NCBI GenBank assembly: GCA_017881185.1
Contig: JADGRE010000031.1
Location: forward strand, 1-36,610
Source of the DNA: Pseudomonadota bacterium
GTDB taxonomy: Bacteria > Myxococcota_A > Polyangia > Polyangiales > JAFGIB01
DNA: 36,610 nucleotides
Direction of reading: 5' to 3'
Positions within the stretch are counted from its first letter, which is position 1. Every line of letters begins with the position of its first letter. Shown one piece after another: positions 1 through 8,789 of this stretch. The notes under the pieces were generated by a model, which was given only the letters and a program-made list of their open reading frames with translations, ran no database searches and was not told where the DNA came from. The translations under genes and the position numbers were made by a program.

Positions 1-2
1 CG

Positions 3-1244
3 AACGACCCGGGCGCGTTTCGTCCGGTACCCCGCACGGGCGTGATCTACGTCATGACCGAGGCCGAGCGCCTCGGCTTCCGCATGCATCACCCCGACTG
101 GTGCAACTTGGGGCAGGGTCAGCCCGACACGGGCGAGCTACCCGGAGCCCCGGCCCGCCGCGAGGGCGTGGGCATTGAGCGCTTCGATCAAGACTACGCG
201 CCAGTTGCCGGTCTGTGGGAGCTGCGCGAGGCCATCGCCGGCCTCTACAACAAGCTACTGCGCCGCGGCATGCCGTCGCAATACAGCGCAGAGAACATCG
301 CCGTCTCGGGCGGCGGCCGCGTCTCGCTGATGCGCGCCTGCGCTGCGATCTCACAGATCAACCTCGGGCACTTCTTGCCCGACTACACCGCGTACGCAGA
401 GCTGCTCGACATTTTCCGGCGCTTCACGCCCATCCCCATCCTGCTCGACCCGGAGTCCGGCTACCGCTTCACCGCCGAGCAACTCGAGAGGGAGATCCTC
501 GGTCGAGGCCTCGGCGCCATACTCATGAGCAACCCGTGCAACCCTACGGGCAAGCTGGTGCACGGCGCCGAGCTGGCACGCTGGGTCGCGCTCGCGCGCA
601 ATCTCGACTGCACGATGCTGCTCGACGAGTTCTACTCGCACTACATCTGGGAAGGCGAGCAGCGCATCGTGAGCGCAGCCGCGTATGTCGAAGACGTGGA
701 GCGCGACCCCATCGTGATCTTCGACGGCCTGACCAAGAACTGGCGCTACCCGGGCTGGCGCGTCACCTGGACCGTAGGACCGCGCCGCGTGATCGAAGCC
801 ATCACCTCGGCGGGCTCGTTCCTGGACGGCGGCGGTTCCGCTCCCATGCAGCGGGCGGCGGCGGAGCTGCTGAGCGTCGACTACGTCGAGCGTGAGACCG
901 CCGCCATCCACACCGCGTTCCGGCAAAAGCGCGACCTGCTCGTGTCGGGACTACGCAAGCTCGGCGTGAAGTTCGATGCCGAGCCAGAAGGCACCTTCTA
1001 CGGTTGGGGCGACCTCAGCGCTTTACCCGCGTCGATCAACACGGGCGAAACGTTCTTCCGTGCTGCATTGAAGAAGAAAGTGATCACCGTGCCCGGGACC
1101 TTCTTCGACGTGGATCCCGGGCAACGCCGGCATGGACGCCCATCGCGCTTCCGGCACCACATGCGTTTCTCGTTCGGCCCGGAGCTTGGGCGCGTGCAGG
1201 AAGCCCTGCACCGCCTGGGTGAGGTGGTGGCTGAAGCACGCTGA
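3..1244 (+). CDS. Class I/II PLP-dependent aminotransferase, probably 5'-truncated
   Basis: This is a fold-type I pyridoxal-phosphate aminotransferase that probably transfers an amino group between an amino acid and a 2-oxo acid in the cytoplasm. Counting from the GTG at 42, the frame shows the NPCNPTGK substrate/PLP loop at residues 164-171, a conserved D-x-F-Y pair (LLDEFYSHY) at 193-201, and the Schiff-base lysine in GLTKNWRYPGWR (K232). The fold runs to a normal C-terminus. The reading frame stays open to the left edge of the window, and the residues encoded before 42 (ending FRPVPRTG) look like protein, so the true start is probably outside the window. If not, GTG 42 or ATG 54 would serve. 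The substrate cannot be told from sequence. The family call is firm and the start is not. Confidence 0.88.
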   Translation, partial: NDPGAFRPVPRTGVIYVMTEAERLGFRMHHPDWCNLGQGQPDTGELPGAPARREGVGIERFDQDYAPVAGLWELREAIAGLYNKLLRRGMPSQYSAENIAVSGGGRVSLMRACAAISQINLGHFLPDYTAYAELLDIFRRFTPIPILLDPESGYRFTAEQLEREILGRGLGAILMSNPCNPTGKLVHGAELARWVALARNLDCTMLLDEFYSHYIWEGEQRIVSAAAYVEDVERDPIVIFDGLTKNWRYPGWRVTWTVGPRRVIEAITSAGSFLDGGGSAPMQRAAAELLSVDYVERETAAIHTAFRQKRDLLVSGLRKLGVKFDAEPEGTFYGWGDLSALPASINTGETFFRAALKKKVITVPGTFFDVDPGQRRHGRPSRFRHHMRFSFGPELGRVQEALHRLGEVVAEAR

Positions 1245-1303
1245 CTTGCGCACCATGAATCGCGCAGCCGACAGCTGCGTCCACTGACCAACGGAGATAC
1301 CTG

Positions 1304-2698
1304 ATGCAACGTAAATTCTGGGTCGCGTCGCCATGGCTCTCGCTCGCGCTAGGCATCAGCAGCTGCACAGTGCACACGCGAGCCAGCATGAGCACCAGTT
1401 CGCAGACGCAAACCGGTTCGCAGCCGGCGCCTGCAGCTGCGCCTGCACCTGCGCCCGAAGCCAAGGCCGCGCCCGCGCCAGAGTACGACACGCCGGTAGC
1501 CTGCGAGTCCGGGGACAAGAAGGCCCAGAGCAAGTGCGAAGAGGCCCAGAAGAAGGCAGAAGCAGACCGCAAGGCGGCTGAACAGAAGGCCGAGCGAGAC
1601 GCGAAGAAGGCCGAGGCGGAAGCCGCCAAGCAAGAGCTAGCGGCCGAGCAACAAGCGGCGCGCGAGCACAAGGTTGCCGTGCAGAAGGCCGAAGCCGATC
1701 GCAAGGCAGCTGACGCGAAGGCCGCGGCCGACCAAAAGGCAGCAGAGAAGCTCGGCGCCCAGAAGAAGAAGGAAGCCGAGCAGAAGGCGGCCGAAGAGCA
1801 GAAGGCGGCTGACAAGGCGGCGGCCGAGCAGAAGGCGGCGGCCAAGAAGGCGGCCGACCAAAAGGCAGCCGAGCAGAAGGCAGAAGCGAAGAAGGCAGCC
1901 GACCAAAAGGCAGCCGAAGCCAAGGCCGCGAGCGCCAAGCCCGCGCCTGCAGCGGCAGCGCCCGGCACGGCGGCAGCAGGCACTCCAGCCAGCGCCCCAG
2001 CCAGCGCCACGGCAGCACCGGCGGCGACTGCGCCGGCAGCCGCACCGGCAACTGCGGCCGCAAGCGCTGACGCCGTCGCCGAGGCCGCCGCGGCGCTGGT
2101 CGCAAAGAAGGCCGAGATCAAGGCCGCGGCCGAGCAGCACGCCGCCGAGCTCGCAGCAGAGCTGGAAAAGCAGAAGGCGGAGATCAAGGCCGCTGCGGAG
2201 AAGCACAAGGCTGAGATCCAAGCCGCCATCGACAAGCAGGCCGAGGAGATCAGGGCCGCTGCGGAGAAGAAGAAGGTCGCCATCCGCGAAGCCGTGGAGC
2301 GCAGCAAGGCGGAGATCAAAGCTGCTGTCGAAAAACGCAAGGCAGAGATCCATGCGGCGCTGAAGGCCGCCGCGGCGGCGGCTGCCGCGTCCGCCAACGA
2401 TGCGAAGGCCAAGGCAGCTGCTGCCGCGGCTACCGAACCGGCGGCGCAACCTGCGCCAGCTCCAGCAAGCGCAACCCCTGGTGCAGCGCCCGCAGCTGCA
2501 ACGCCTACACCTGCAGCGCCCGCAGCTGCCGCACCGGCGCCCGCGGCGCCAGGCACGCCCGCATCCCGTGCAGCAGAAAGACTTGCGACAGCTGCACCCA
2601 CTGCGCAGCCGGCGGCGCCCGTGCCCGCTCCGAAGCCCACGGCTGCGGGACCCGCCGCAGCAGCCGCACGCGTGCAGGCCGCCGAAGCGCAGCACTGA
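1304..2698 (+). CDS. Ala/Lys/Glu-rich coiled-coil lipoprotein with 11-residue repeats
   Basis: This is a predicted lipoprotein of unknown function. The N-terminus has a signal sequence ending in a lipobox I-S-S-C, with C21 as the lipidated residue. Residues 75-210 are a charged Lys/Glu/Ala/Gln segment like the helical stalk of TolA-type proteins. Residues 211-267 are Ala/Pro-rich. Residues 268-355 are eight consecutive 11-residue repeats of the type xKAEIxAAxEK. The tail from 356 to 464 is again Ala/Pro-rich. Composition this biased makes homology-based naming unsafe. A periplasmic spacer or an envelope-binding amphipathic helix would fit. The gene is 59 bp from the aminotransferase on the same strand and converges with the methyltransferase gene 19 bp downstream. 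ATG 1304 is chosen because it gives a proper signal sequence. Confidence 0.72.
   Translation: MQRKFWVASPWLSLALGISSCTVHTRASMSTSSQTQTGSQPAPAAAPAPAPEAKAAPAPEYDTPVACESGDKKAQSKCEEAQKKAEADRKAAEQKAERDAKKAEAEAAKQELAAEQQAAREHKVAVQKAEADRKAADAKAAADQKAAEKLGAQKKKEAEQKAAEEQKAADKAAAEQKAAAKKAADQKAAEQKAEAKKAADQKAAEAKAASAKPAPAAAAPGTAAAGTPASAPASATAAPAATAPAAAPATAAASADAVAEAAAALVAKKAEIKAAAEQHAAELAAELEKQKAEIKAAAEKHKAEIQAAIDKQAEEIRAAAEKKKVAIREAVERSKAEIKAAVEKRKAEIHAALKAAAAAAAASANDAKAKAAAAAATEPAAQPAPAPASATPGAAPAAATPTPAAPAAAAPAPAAPGTPASRAAERLATAAPTAQPAAPVPAPKPTAAGPAAAAARVQAAEAQH
2105..2368 (+). repeat. Eight in-frame 33-bp units encoding an 11-residue repeat
   Basis: Within the preceding lipoprotein, residues 268-355 divide without gaps into eight 11-residue units: KKAEIKAAAEQ, HAAELAAELEK, QKAEIKAAAEK, HKAEIQAAIDK, QAEEIRAAAEK, KKVAIREAVER, SKAEIKAAVEK and RKAEIHAALKA. 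The DNA units are diverged at synonymous sites, so the repeat is old and kept at protein level. Eleven-residue periodicity is known from right-handed coiled coils and from lipid-binding amphipathic helices. Which applies here is not known. Confidence 0.75.
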
Positions 2699-2717
2699 GC
2701 GACGACCACACGCACGC

Positions 2718-3551
2718 TTAGCCGCTGCGCCGGACCGTCTGCAACCACAGGAACTTGACGCGTGACGCGTCGCCTTCGGCCATGCCGAAGACGGCGCGCG
2801 CGCTCGCGTCTGGCACCGAGCTCGGGTCGAACGAGGGCGGCACTTTCGCCCACAGCTCGGCGAAGCGTTGACGCAATGGCAACAGCTGCTCGAGCAACGG
2901 CAGCTGTTGCAGCATCGTGCTCAGGTGATCGTAGTCGCCACCCCAGGGCGGGTCGACGAACAGCAGATCCGCCACTTGCTCGGCGGCGACCCTGAGCGCG
3001 TCGCCATGTACGAACTCGATGCGCTCGGCGACGCCGTAGACGAGCGCATTGTGCTTGGCGAGCGCCAGGCGCGCGGCGTCCTGCTCGACGGCGATCACGC
3101 GACAACCCGCGCGCGCGAAGCCAATCGCGTTGCCACCGGCGCCGCAACCACAGTCGAGCACGCTGCGACCCGCGGCTTGCTCGCCCAGCCACAGCGCCAA
3201 CCCCTCGGGCGTAAGCGAGTAACGGCCTTCGGCGTCGAGTCGCGTGCCGGCACGACTGAACCCCACGCTCGTGTCACGACGACGACGCGCGTCGGCCGTG
3301 CGCGCGCCCCGCACCACGCTGCGATCGAGCGCAGGCGTCAGCTCGCAGCACAACCTGCGGCCGCCGAAGCCGAGCCCGCGCAGGCGCGCGGCGACATCGG
3401 CCGCTTGCGCACGTGGCAGCTGCGCCTGCGCACTCACGAACCCGTCGCCCAGCGGCTCGAGGACGAAACCCGGCACGCCGAGCAGGCGGTGGGCGTCCAG
3501 CCAGTGAGGCAATGGATGCACGCGGACGTGATGTGTACGGACAACCGACAT
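2718..3551 (-). CDS. TGS1-like class I SAM-dependent methyltransferase
   Basis: This is a Rossmann-fold methyltransferase of 277 residues. The SAM-binding motif VLDCGCGAGGN lies at 131-141, followed by RVIAVEQD (151-158), the segment LAKHNALVYGVAERIEF (164-180) and the motif-IV loop DPPWGG (200-205). From memory, this block matches trimethylguanosine synthase (TGS1/RNA cap guanine-N2 methyltransferase family) closely, including CGxGGN, the NNAxVYG segment and PPWGG. The target in a bacterium is unknown: a guanine N2 in RNA is an inference. The N-terminal ~120 residues are unassigned and may bind substrate. The start is placed at ATG 3551. The longer open frame to 3818 would run into the divergent pilus-ATPase gene. 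The two genes share an 85-bp divergent spacer. Confidence 0.78.
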   Translation of the reverse strand: MSVVRTHHVRVHPLPHWLDAHRLLGVPGFVLEPLGDGFVSAQAQLPRAQAADVAARLRGLGFGGRRLCCELTPALDRSVVRGARTADARRRRDTSVGFSRAGTRLDAEGRYSLTPEGLALWLGEQAAGRSVLDCGCGAGGNAIGFARAGCRVIAVEQDAARLALAKHNALVYGVAERIEFVHGDALRVAAEQVADLLFVDPPWGGDYDHLSTMLQQLPLLEQLLPLRQRFAELWAKVPPSFDPSSVPDASARAVFGMAEGDASRVKFLWLQTVRRSG

Positions 3552-3636
3552 CGCGCGCCTATCTGAGCGCGACGTCGGCGCCCACGCAAGCAGACAACGC
3601 GTGGGATTTCGCCCGAGCGCCTGTACACTTTGGCGT

Positions 3637-5832
3637 ATGTCCGGCAGCGAAGCCAAGGGCGCTCCCACGATCGAGCAGCTGCTGTCGGCGATGGACAAGT
3701 GGAACGCCTCCGACTTGTTCGTCACCCCAGGCAAGGTTCCCGCTGTGCGACTGCACGGCGCCGTGGTGGCCCTCGAAGTGCCTGCCACCACGGCCGCGGA
3801 GGTGCAGCGCTTCCTCACGAGCGCGCTGCGCGAGCCGCAACACCAACGGCTGGCGACGCACGGCGGAGTCGACCTCGGCTACAGCCTAGGTCACAGCACG
3901 GGTCACAGCACACGCTTTCGCTTGAGCATCGTGCAGCAGCTCGGCGTGCCCAGCGTGTTCGCACGCGCGTTGCCCAAAGCCGATCGCACGCTCGAGGAGC
4001 TCGGTCTGCCGGCTACGCTGGCGACGCTCACCGAACGCACCCAGGGCCTGCTGCTGGTCGCCGGCGGCGGCGGCTCCGGACGTTCGACCACGCTGGCGGC
4101 GCTGGTGAACTACATCAACGGGCGGCGCGCGGCGCACATCGTCACCATCGAAGATCCCGTCGAGCTCGTGCACACCGACCAGCGCGCGCGCATCACGCAG
4201 CGCGAGGTCGGCAGCGACACACCGAGCTATGTGGCGGCGTTGCAGCAGACGGCGCGCGCCAGTGCAGACGTCGTGATGGTCGGCGACCTGACCTCGCCGG
4301 AAGTGGTCCGCGCTGCGCTCGACGCCGCGCTGCGCGGACAGCTGGTGCTGGCTGGCATCGCAGCGACCAACGCCTCACGCGCGCTCGAGCAAGTGGTGGG
4401 TTGCCATGCAGAATCGGAACGTGCTGCGATCGCGCACGATCTCTCGCTTGCGCTGATCGGCGTGGCCGCGCTTCGGCTCTTACCGCGCGCGGACGGCCAG
4501 GGGCGCGTCGCGGCGGTCGAAACCGTGACGGCAACTCCGCTGCTCACGCAGCTGTTGCGCGAGCAGCGCTGGAGCGAGCTGGCCGAGCATGCTCAACAAG
4601 ACGGCGTTCCGGGCGTGACCACCCAGGACGCCGCGATCGAAGCACTGTACCGGCGCGCTGCGATCAGCGGCGAGGTCGCGCTCGGCTACGCCGCCAGTCC
4701 CGAGGGGCTCACGCGCAAGCTACGCAGCAACGAAAGCGGGCAGGCCGAGCTCGCCGGCTTGATCACGATCGACATCCAGAGCCTGTTGCGCGTGATCCTG
4801 CAGCGCAACGCTTCGGACTTGCATCTGTCTGTCGGGCGCCCGCCGATCTTGCGCGTGCACGGAGATCTGTTCGTCGAGCAGATCCCGCCGCTCACTCGTG
4901 CCGACGTGGACAACGTCATCAACTCGCTGATGTCGGCGCGCCAGCGCGAGGCGTACGCGACCGAGAAGGAGCTGGACTTCGCGCTCAGCTTGCCCGACGG
5001 ACGGCGCTTCCGCGCCAACGCCTACCACGAGCGTGGCCAACCGGCGCTCGCGTTCCGCACCATCAGCGCGGACATTCCCGATGCTTCCAAGCTCGGTCTG
5101 CCACCGGCGGTGCTGCAGATGGGCGACGAACCGCACGGCCTCTTGCTCGTGGTCGGCCCGACCGGCGCCGGCAAGACGACCACCCTCGCCTGCCTGCTCG
5201 ATCGCATCAACCACACGAGGCCCTGTCACATCATCACCGTCGAAGACCCGATCGAGTACCTGCACAAGAGCGATCGGGCGACCATCCATCAGCGCGAGGT
5301 CGGCAGCGATACCGAGAGCTTCGCGGCTGCGCTCAAGTACATCCTGCGCCAGGACCCCGACGTGGTGCTGATCGGTGAGCTGCGCGATCTCGAGACCGTG
5401 TCGGCGGCCCTCACCGCAGCCGAGACCGGGCACCTGGTGCTGGCCACGCTGCACACCAACGACGCCGTGCAGACCATCGATCGCATCATCGACGTGTTCC
5501 CTCCGCACCAGCAGGCCCAGACCCGCTCGCAGCTGGCCGCCGCGCTGATCGGCGTGGTGTCGCAGCGCCTGCTGCCTCGCGCCGATGGCCAAGGCCGGCT
5601 CGCAGCGTTCGAGGTCATGGTCGCCAACCACGCCATCCGCACGCTGGTGCGCGAAGGCAAGATGCATCAGGCGCTGGGCGTCATTCAGACCGGTCGCGCG
5701 GCCGGAATGGTGACCATGGACCAATCGCTCGAGGAGCTTCTGCGCCGCGGCGCGATCGACAAAGCCGAGGCCCTGCGCTACATGCAAAACCCAGCCAGCC
5801 TCGACAAGCCACGAGCCAAGACTACAACTTAA
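3637..5832 (+). CDS. Tandem PilT/PilU-type pilus retraction ATPase with degenerate first copy
   Basis: This 731-residue protein carries two PilT-type secretion-ATPase modules, about twice the usual PilT length. The second module (about 372-720) looks active: Walker A GPTGAGKTT with K513, Asp box ITVEDPIEYLH, Walker B VVLIGELRDLE with E581, His box GHLVLATLHTND with H599 and H606, and the PilT-type AIRTLVREGK. The first module (about 10-355) keeps the fold but has GGGGSGRSTT with R149 for the Walker lysine, VVMVGDLTSPE with D217 for the glutamate, and GQLVLAGIAATNA with both His-box histidines gone. PilT hexamers drive type IV pilus retraction at the inner membrane. Here the N-terminal copy may be regulatory or structural. 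ATG 3637 is preferred because the upstream extension adds only 12 unrelated residues. Confidence 0.9.
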   Translation: MSGSEAKGAPTIEQLLSAMDKWNASDLFVTPGKVPAVRLHGAVVALEVPATTAAEVQRFLTSALREPQHQRLATHGGVDLGYSLGHSTGHSTRFRLSIVQQLGVPSVFARALPKADRTLEELGLPATLATLTERTQGLLLVAGGGGSGRSTTLAALVNYINGRRAAHIVTIEDPVELVHTDQRARITQREVGSDTPSYVAALQQTARASADVVMVGDLTSPEVVRAALDAALRGQLVLAGIAATNASRALEQVVGCHAESERAAIAHDLSLALIGVAALRLLPRADGQGRVAAVETVTATPLLTQLLREQRWSELAEHAQQDGVPGVTTQDAAIEALYRRAAISGEVALGYAASPEGLTRKLRSNESGQAELAGLITIDIQSLLRVILQRNASDLHLSVGRPPILRVHGDLFVEQIPPLTRADVDNVINSLMSARQREAYATEKELDFALSLPDGRRFRANAYHERGQPALAFRTISADIPDASKLGLPPAVLQMGDEPHGLLLVVGPTGAGKTTTLACLLDRINHTRPCHIITVEDPIEYLHKSDRATIHQREVGSDTESFAAALKYILRQDPDVVLIGELRDLETVSAALTAAETGHLVLATLHTNDAVQTIDRIIDVFPPHQQAQTRSQLAAALIGVVSQRLLPRADGQGRLAAFEVMVANHAIRTLVREGKMHQALGVIQTGRAAGMVTMDQSLEELLRRGAIDKAEALRYMQNPASLDKPRAKTTT

Positions 5833-5934
5833 GCTCGGCGCTCGCGGATGCCCCGCGCACCCGCAAGTCTGCCGAGCCCTTGAACGGACGCGAGATCGGC
5901 GCAACCGACCGCAGCCCGGCCCGAAGGCACTCGC

Positions 5935-7155
5935 TTGAGCACCCACGAAGCACCTGCCCATGACTCGCCCTCGCAGCCCGAGAGCGCGCCGTATTCGAAC
6001 GACGTCGAACGGGTGAAGCTCGGAGATCGCGAGGTGCTGCTGGTCGGCACTGCGCACATCTCGGCCGAGTCGGTCGAGCTGGTGCGTCAGGTGATCGAGC
6101 ACGAGCGACCGCAATGCGTGTGCGTCGAGCTCGACGAGCGGCGCTTCGCAGCGCTCTCGCAGAAGACGCGCTGGGAAGGCCTCGACCTGCGCGAGGTCAT
6201 CAAGAATCGCCAGCTGGCCACGCTGCTGCTCAACTTCCTGTTGTCGTCGTACCAGCGCCGCTTGGGTGGACAGCTGGGCGTGATGCCCGGCAGCGAGCTG
6301 CTCGAGGCCACGCGCGTCGCACAAGAGCTCGGCATTCCGGTCGAGCTGTGCGATCGCGACGTGCGCATCACGCTGCGGCGTGCCTGGGCCACGCTGTCGC
6401 TGTGGGACAAGAGCAAGCTGCTGGCGACCGTACTCACCGCAGCGTTCGAGCCGCCGCAGCTCAGCGAAGAAGAGCTGCGGCGCATCCGCCAAAAAGACGT
6501 GCTCTCCGAGCTGATGCGCGAGCTGGGCGAAGCCATGCCCACGCTCAAGCGCGTGCTCATCGACGAGCGCGACGGCTACCTCGCCAACAAGATCCGCGCG
6601 ACCAAGGGCGACAAGATCGTGGCCGTGGTCGGGGCCGGCCACGTGGCGGGTATGCGCGAGGCGCTGACTTCCGGCAGCAGCATCGACATGGACGAGGTCA
6701 TGCGCATCCCGCCGGTGCCGCTCGGCTGGAAGCTGGCCGGCTGGAGCATCCCGGCAGTGATCGTCGCGTCGATCGTGTTCATCGGGCTCACCAAGGGCCT
6801 GGCGGCGGCCGGCAACAACGCGTTGTTCTGGGTGCTCGCGAACAGCATCCCGTGCGCGATCGCCAGCGCTCTGGCCTTCGCGCACCCGCTCACTGTGCTC
6901 GCGGCGTTTCTCGCGGCGCCGTTCACCAGTCTGTCGCCGCTGATCGGCGCAGGTCACGTCACGGCATTCGTGCAAGCGTACGTGCACCCACCGCGCGTGC
7001 ACGAGTTCAGCACCGTAAGCGACGACATCGCCGTGCTGTCGAACTGGTGGCGCAGCCGCCTGCTGCGTGTGCTGCTGGTCTTCGTGCTCAGCAGCATCGG
7101 CGGCTTGGTCGGCGTCTGGATCGGCAGCGCCAAGATTCTCTCGAGTGTGTTCTAG
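5935..7155 (+). CDS. TraB/PrgY family membrane protein
   Basis: This 406-residue protein belongs to the TraB (TraB/PrgY/GumN-related) family. The N-terminal domain starts with the family motif VLLVGTAHISAESVELV, has CVELDERRF, and later shows a GAGH-containing segment (VVGAGHVAGM). The C-terminal ~140 residues hold several hydrophobic helices (near 265-285, 295-350 and 375-400), which fits a membrane-anchored TraB protein. Enterococcal PrgY/TraB reduces peptide pheromone activity, and a metal-dependent peptidase fold has been proposed for the wider group. The role here is unknown. The start is TTG at 5935, the only plausible start in the open frame before the conserved core. It lies 102 bp after the pilus ATPase on the same strand, with the next gene starting 5 bp after its stop. 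Confidence 0.85.
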   Translation: MSTHEAPAHDSPSQPESAPYSNDVERVKLGDREVLLVGTAHISAESVELVRQVIEHERPQCVCVELDERRFAALSQKTRWEGLDLREVIKNRQLATLLLNFLLSSYQRRLGGQLGVMPGSELLEATRVAQELGIPVELCDRDVRITLRRAWATLSLWDKSKLLATVLTAAFEPPQLSEEELRRIRQKDVLSELMRELGEAMPTLKRVLIDERDGYLANKIRATKGDKIVAVVGAGHVAGMREALTSGSSIDMDEVMRIPPVPLGWKLAGWSIPAVIVASIVFIGLTKGLAAAGNNALFWVLANSIPCAIASALAFAHPLTVLAAFLAAPFTSLSPLIGAGHVTAFVQAYVHPPRVHEFSTVSDDIAVLSNWWRSRLLRVLLVFVLSSIGGLVGVWIGSAKILSSVF

Positions 7156-7159
7156 GCGC

Positions 7160-8773
7160 ATGCCAGTCGGCGCGCGCACATGCTTGCTGGGTGTCGTGTG
7201 CCTGCTCGCGGCCTGTCACACGCAGACGCGCGTGCAGATGCCCGTGGGCGCCGCGCTCTTGCCTGCGCCCGGCGAAGCTGCAGCGCACTACGACACGCAG
7301 GTTCCGGCAGGCCCCGGCGTGCTCGGCGAAGACGCGAGCGCGATCGACGAGGCGGTGAGCAACGCGGCGCACGAGCACGGCCTAGAGCCCGTGGCCGATC
7401 CGCGGCTTGGAGCGCTCGCAGCTTGGACCGCAGCGCACGCGACCGCCGAAGGCCAGCTCCCACCCGAAGCTGCGATCGACGCGGCAGCGCGTCACCTGGG
7501 CCTCGTGGAGCCAACACCGCACTTCATCGGTCTCACCACCAACGCCCGCGCGGCCGTGCTCGATCACCTGCTGCGCGAAACCCGCCACGCATTCGCCGAG
7601 CACGAGTACAGCCACTACGGCGGTAGCGTGCGCGAGCTGGGCGGGCAATACCTGTACGTGGTCGCGCTGACCTGGCGTTGGCTCACGCTCGTGCCCGTGC
7701 CGCGGGAGCTGGCACTCGGCACTGACGTGGTCCTCGAAGGCGAGCTCACGCATGGCTTCGGCTCACCCGAGCTCGCCGTCACTGCACCCGACGGTCAAGT
7801 CACGCGCGGCGCGCCTGCGCCGAGCACACACTTTGCGCTGCGCGTGCCCACGCGCCTGCCCGGCGTGTATCAGGTCGAGCTGCTCGCGCAGGCGAAGCTC
7901 GGCGTGGAAGTGGTCGCGAACTTTCCCGTGTATGTCGGCGTTGCAGCACCCAGCGAGATCGCTTCACCTGCGTACGCTCCGGGCAAGGCGCTCACGACCG
8001 CGGGCGATGCAGCGCAAGCCAGCCTCGAGCTGATCAACCACGAACGGCAGCTCGCGCGCCTGCGTCCGCTCGCGCTCGACGCTCCGCTCTGCGAGCTCGC
8101 CAGGCTTCACAACCTGGACATGCTCGAGCACGGCTTCCTCGGACACACCTCACCGATCACCGGCACCACGGTCGATCGCGTGACCCGCGCCGGCATCCGC
8201 TCGAGCCTGGTGCTCGAGAACATCGGGCGCGACAGCAGCGTGGAGTCCGTGCATGCCGGCCTCATGAACAGCCCCGGCCACCGCGGCAACATCCTGCATC
8301 CGCAGGCCACGCACGTGGGCATCGACGTGCAGACGCGCGGCGAAGGCCTGGGTAAGATCTACCTGATCACGCAGGTGTTCATCCGCGTCAGCGAGCCACT
8401 GCCGAGCGACGCCAGCGCCCTGCTCTTGTCCAGCATCAACCAGGCGCGCGCCGCGCGCGGTCACGCGGCGCTGCACGACGACGCCGGCCTGCGCGTCATC
8501 GCCGAGCGCGCCGCGCAGCGCTACTTCCGTGAGCCCAGCTTGAGCGACGAGCAACTCATGGCCGGGGTTCGCGGCGAGCTGGCACGCACGCCGAGCGATC
8601 ACCCACGCAAGCTCGGCGCGCTGCTCGCCATCGCGGGTGGCCTCGACGACGTCGCCGCGCTACCCGCGCTGCTCGACCCGGCCGTGCGCGCCATCAGCAT
8701 CGGGCTCTCGCAGGGCAGCCGCCCCGACGGCTTTCCGAATGCGATCTGCGTGGTGGTGTTGCTCGCGCAGTGA
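7160..8773 (+). CDS. CAP-domain (SCP/PR1) lipoprotein
   Basis: This is a predicted 537-residue exported lipoprotein. ATG 7160 gives a short basic start and the hydrophobic run LLGVVCLLAAC, with C19 as lipidated cysteine. The middle (about 170-270) looks like a beta-rich Ig-like segment. A CAP domain follows at about 285-410: paired helices (SLELINHERQLARL and LARLHNLDMLEHGFLGH), then the signature ENIGRD...MNSPGHRGNILHP...VGIDV and a final ITQVFI strand. The last ~125 residues form a helical segment starting again with SSINQARAARG, which may be a remnant of a second CAP unit. Bacterial CAP proteins are secreted and mostly uncharacterised. The gene follows the TraB gene by 4 nt, so they are probably cotranscribed. 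Confidence 0.85.
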   Translation: MPVGARTCLLGVVCLLAACHTQTRVQMPVGAALLPAPGEAAAHYDTQVPAGPGVLGEDASAIDEAVSNAAHEHGLEPVADPRLGALAAWTAAHATAEGQLPPEAAIDAAARHLGLVEPTPHFIGLTTNARAAVLDHLLRETRHAFAEHEYSHYGGSVRELGGQYLYVVALTWRWLTLVPVPRELALGTDVVLEGELTHGFGSPELAVTAPDGQVTRGAPAPSTHFALRVPTRLPGVYQVELLAQAKLGVEVVANFPVYVGVAAPSEIASPAYAPGKALTTAGDAAQASLELINHERQLARLRPLALDAPLCELARLHNLDMLEHGFLGHTSPITGTTVDRVTRAGIRSSLVLENIGRDSSVESVHAGLMNSPGHRGNILHPQATHVGIDVQTRGEGLGKIYLITQVFIRVSEPLPSDASALLLSSINQARAARGHAALHDDAGLRVIAERAAQRYFREPSLSDEQLMAGVRGELARTPSDHPRKLGALLAIAGGLDDVAALPALLDPAVRAISIGLSQGSRPDGFPNAICVVVLLAQ

Positions 8774-8789
8774 GCGCACGAGCTTGCCG

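Noticed and set aside
1084-3192. 702-residue open frame on the minus strand
   Set aside because: It is antisense to the Ala/Lys-rich lipoprotein and made of Ala/Ser/Phe runs forced by the GCN/AAG codons opposite. It also overlaps the methyltransferase gene in another frame.
5833-5877. Inverted repeat GCTCGGC/GCCGAGC after the pilus ATPase gene
   Set aside because: The stem is seven bases with a long loop and no U tract, which is too weak to call a terminator in GC-rich DNA.
4720-7179. 819-residue open frame on the minus strand
   Set aside because: It is antisense to the pilus ATPase and TraB genes, whose motifs are clear. It has His/Arg/Gln-rich shadow composition and no recognisable domain.
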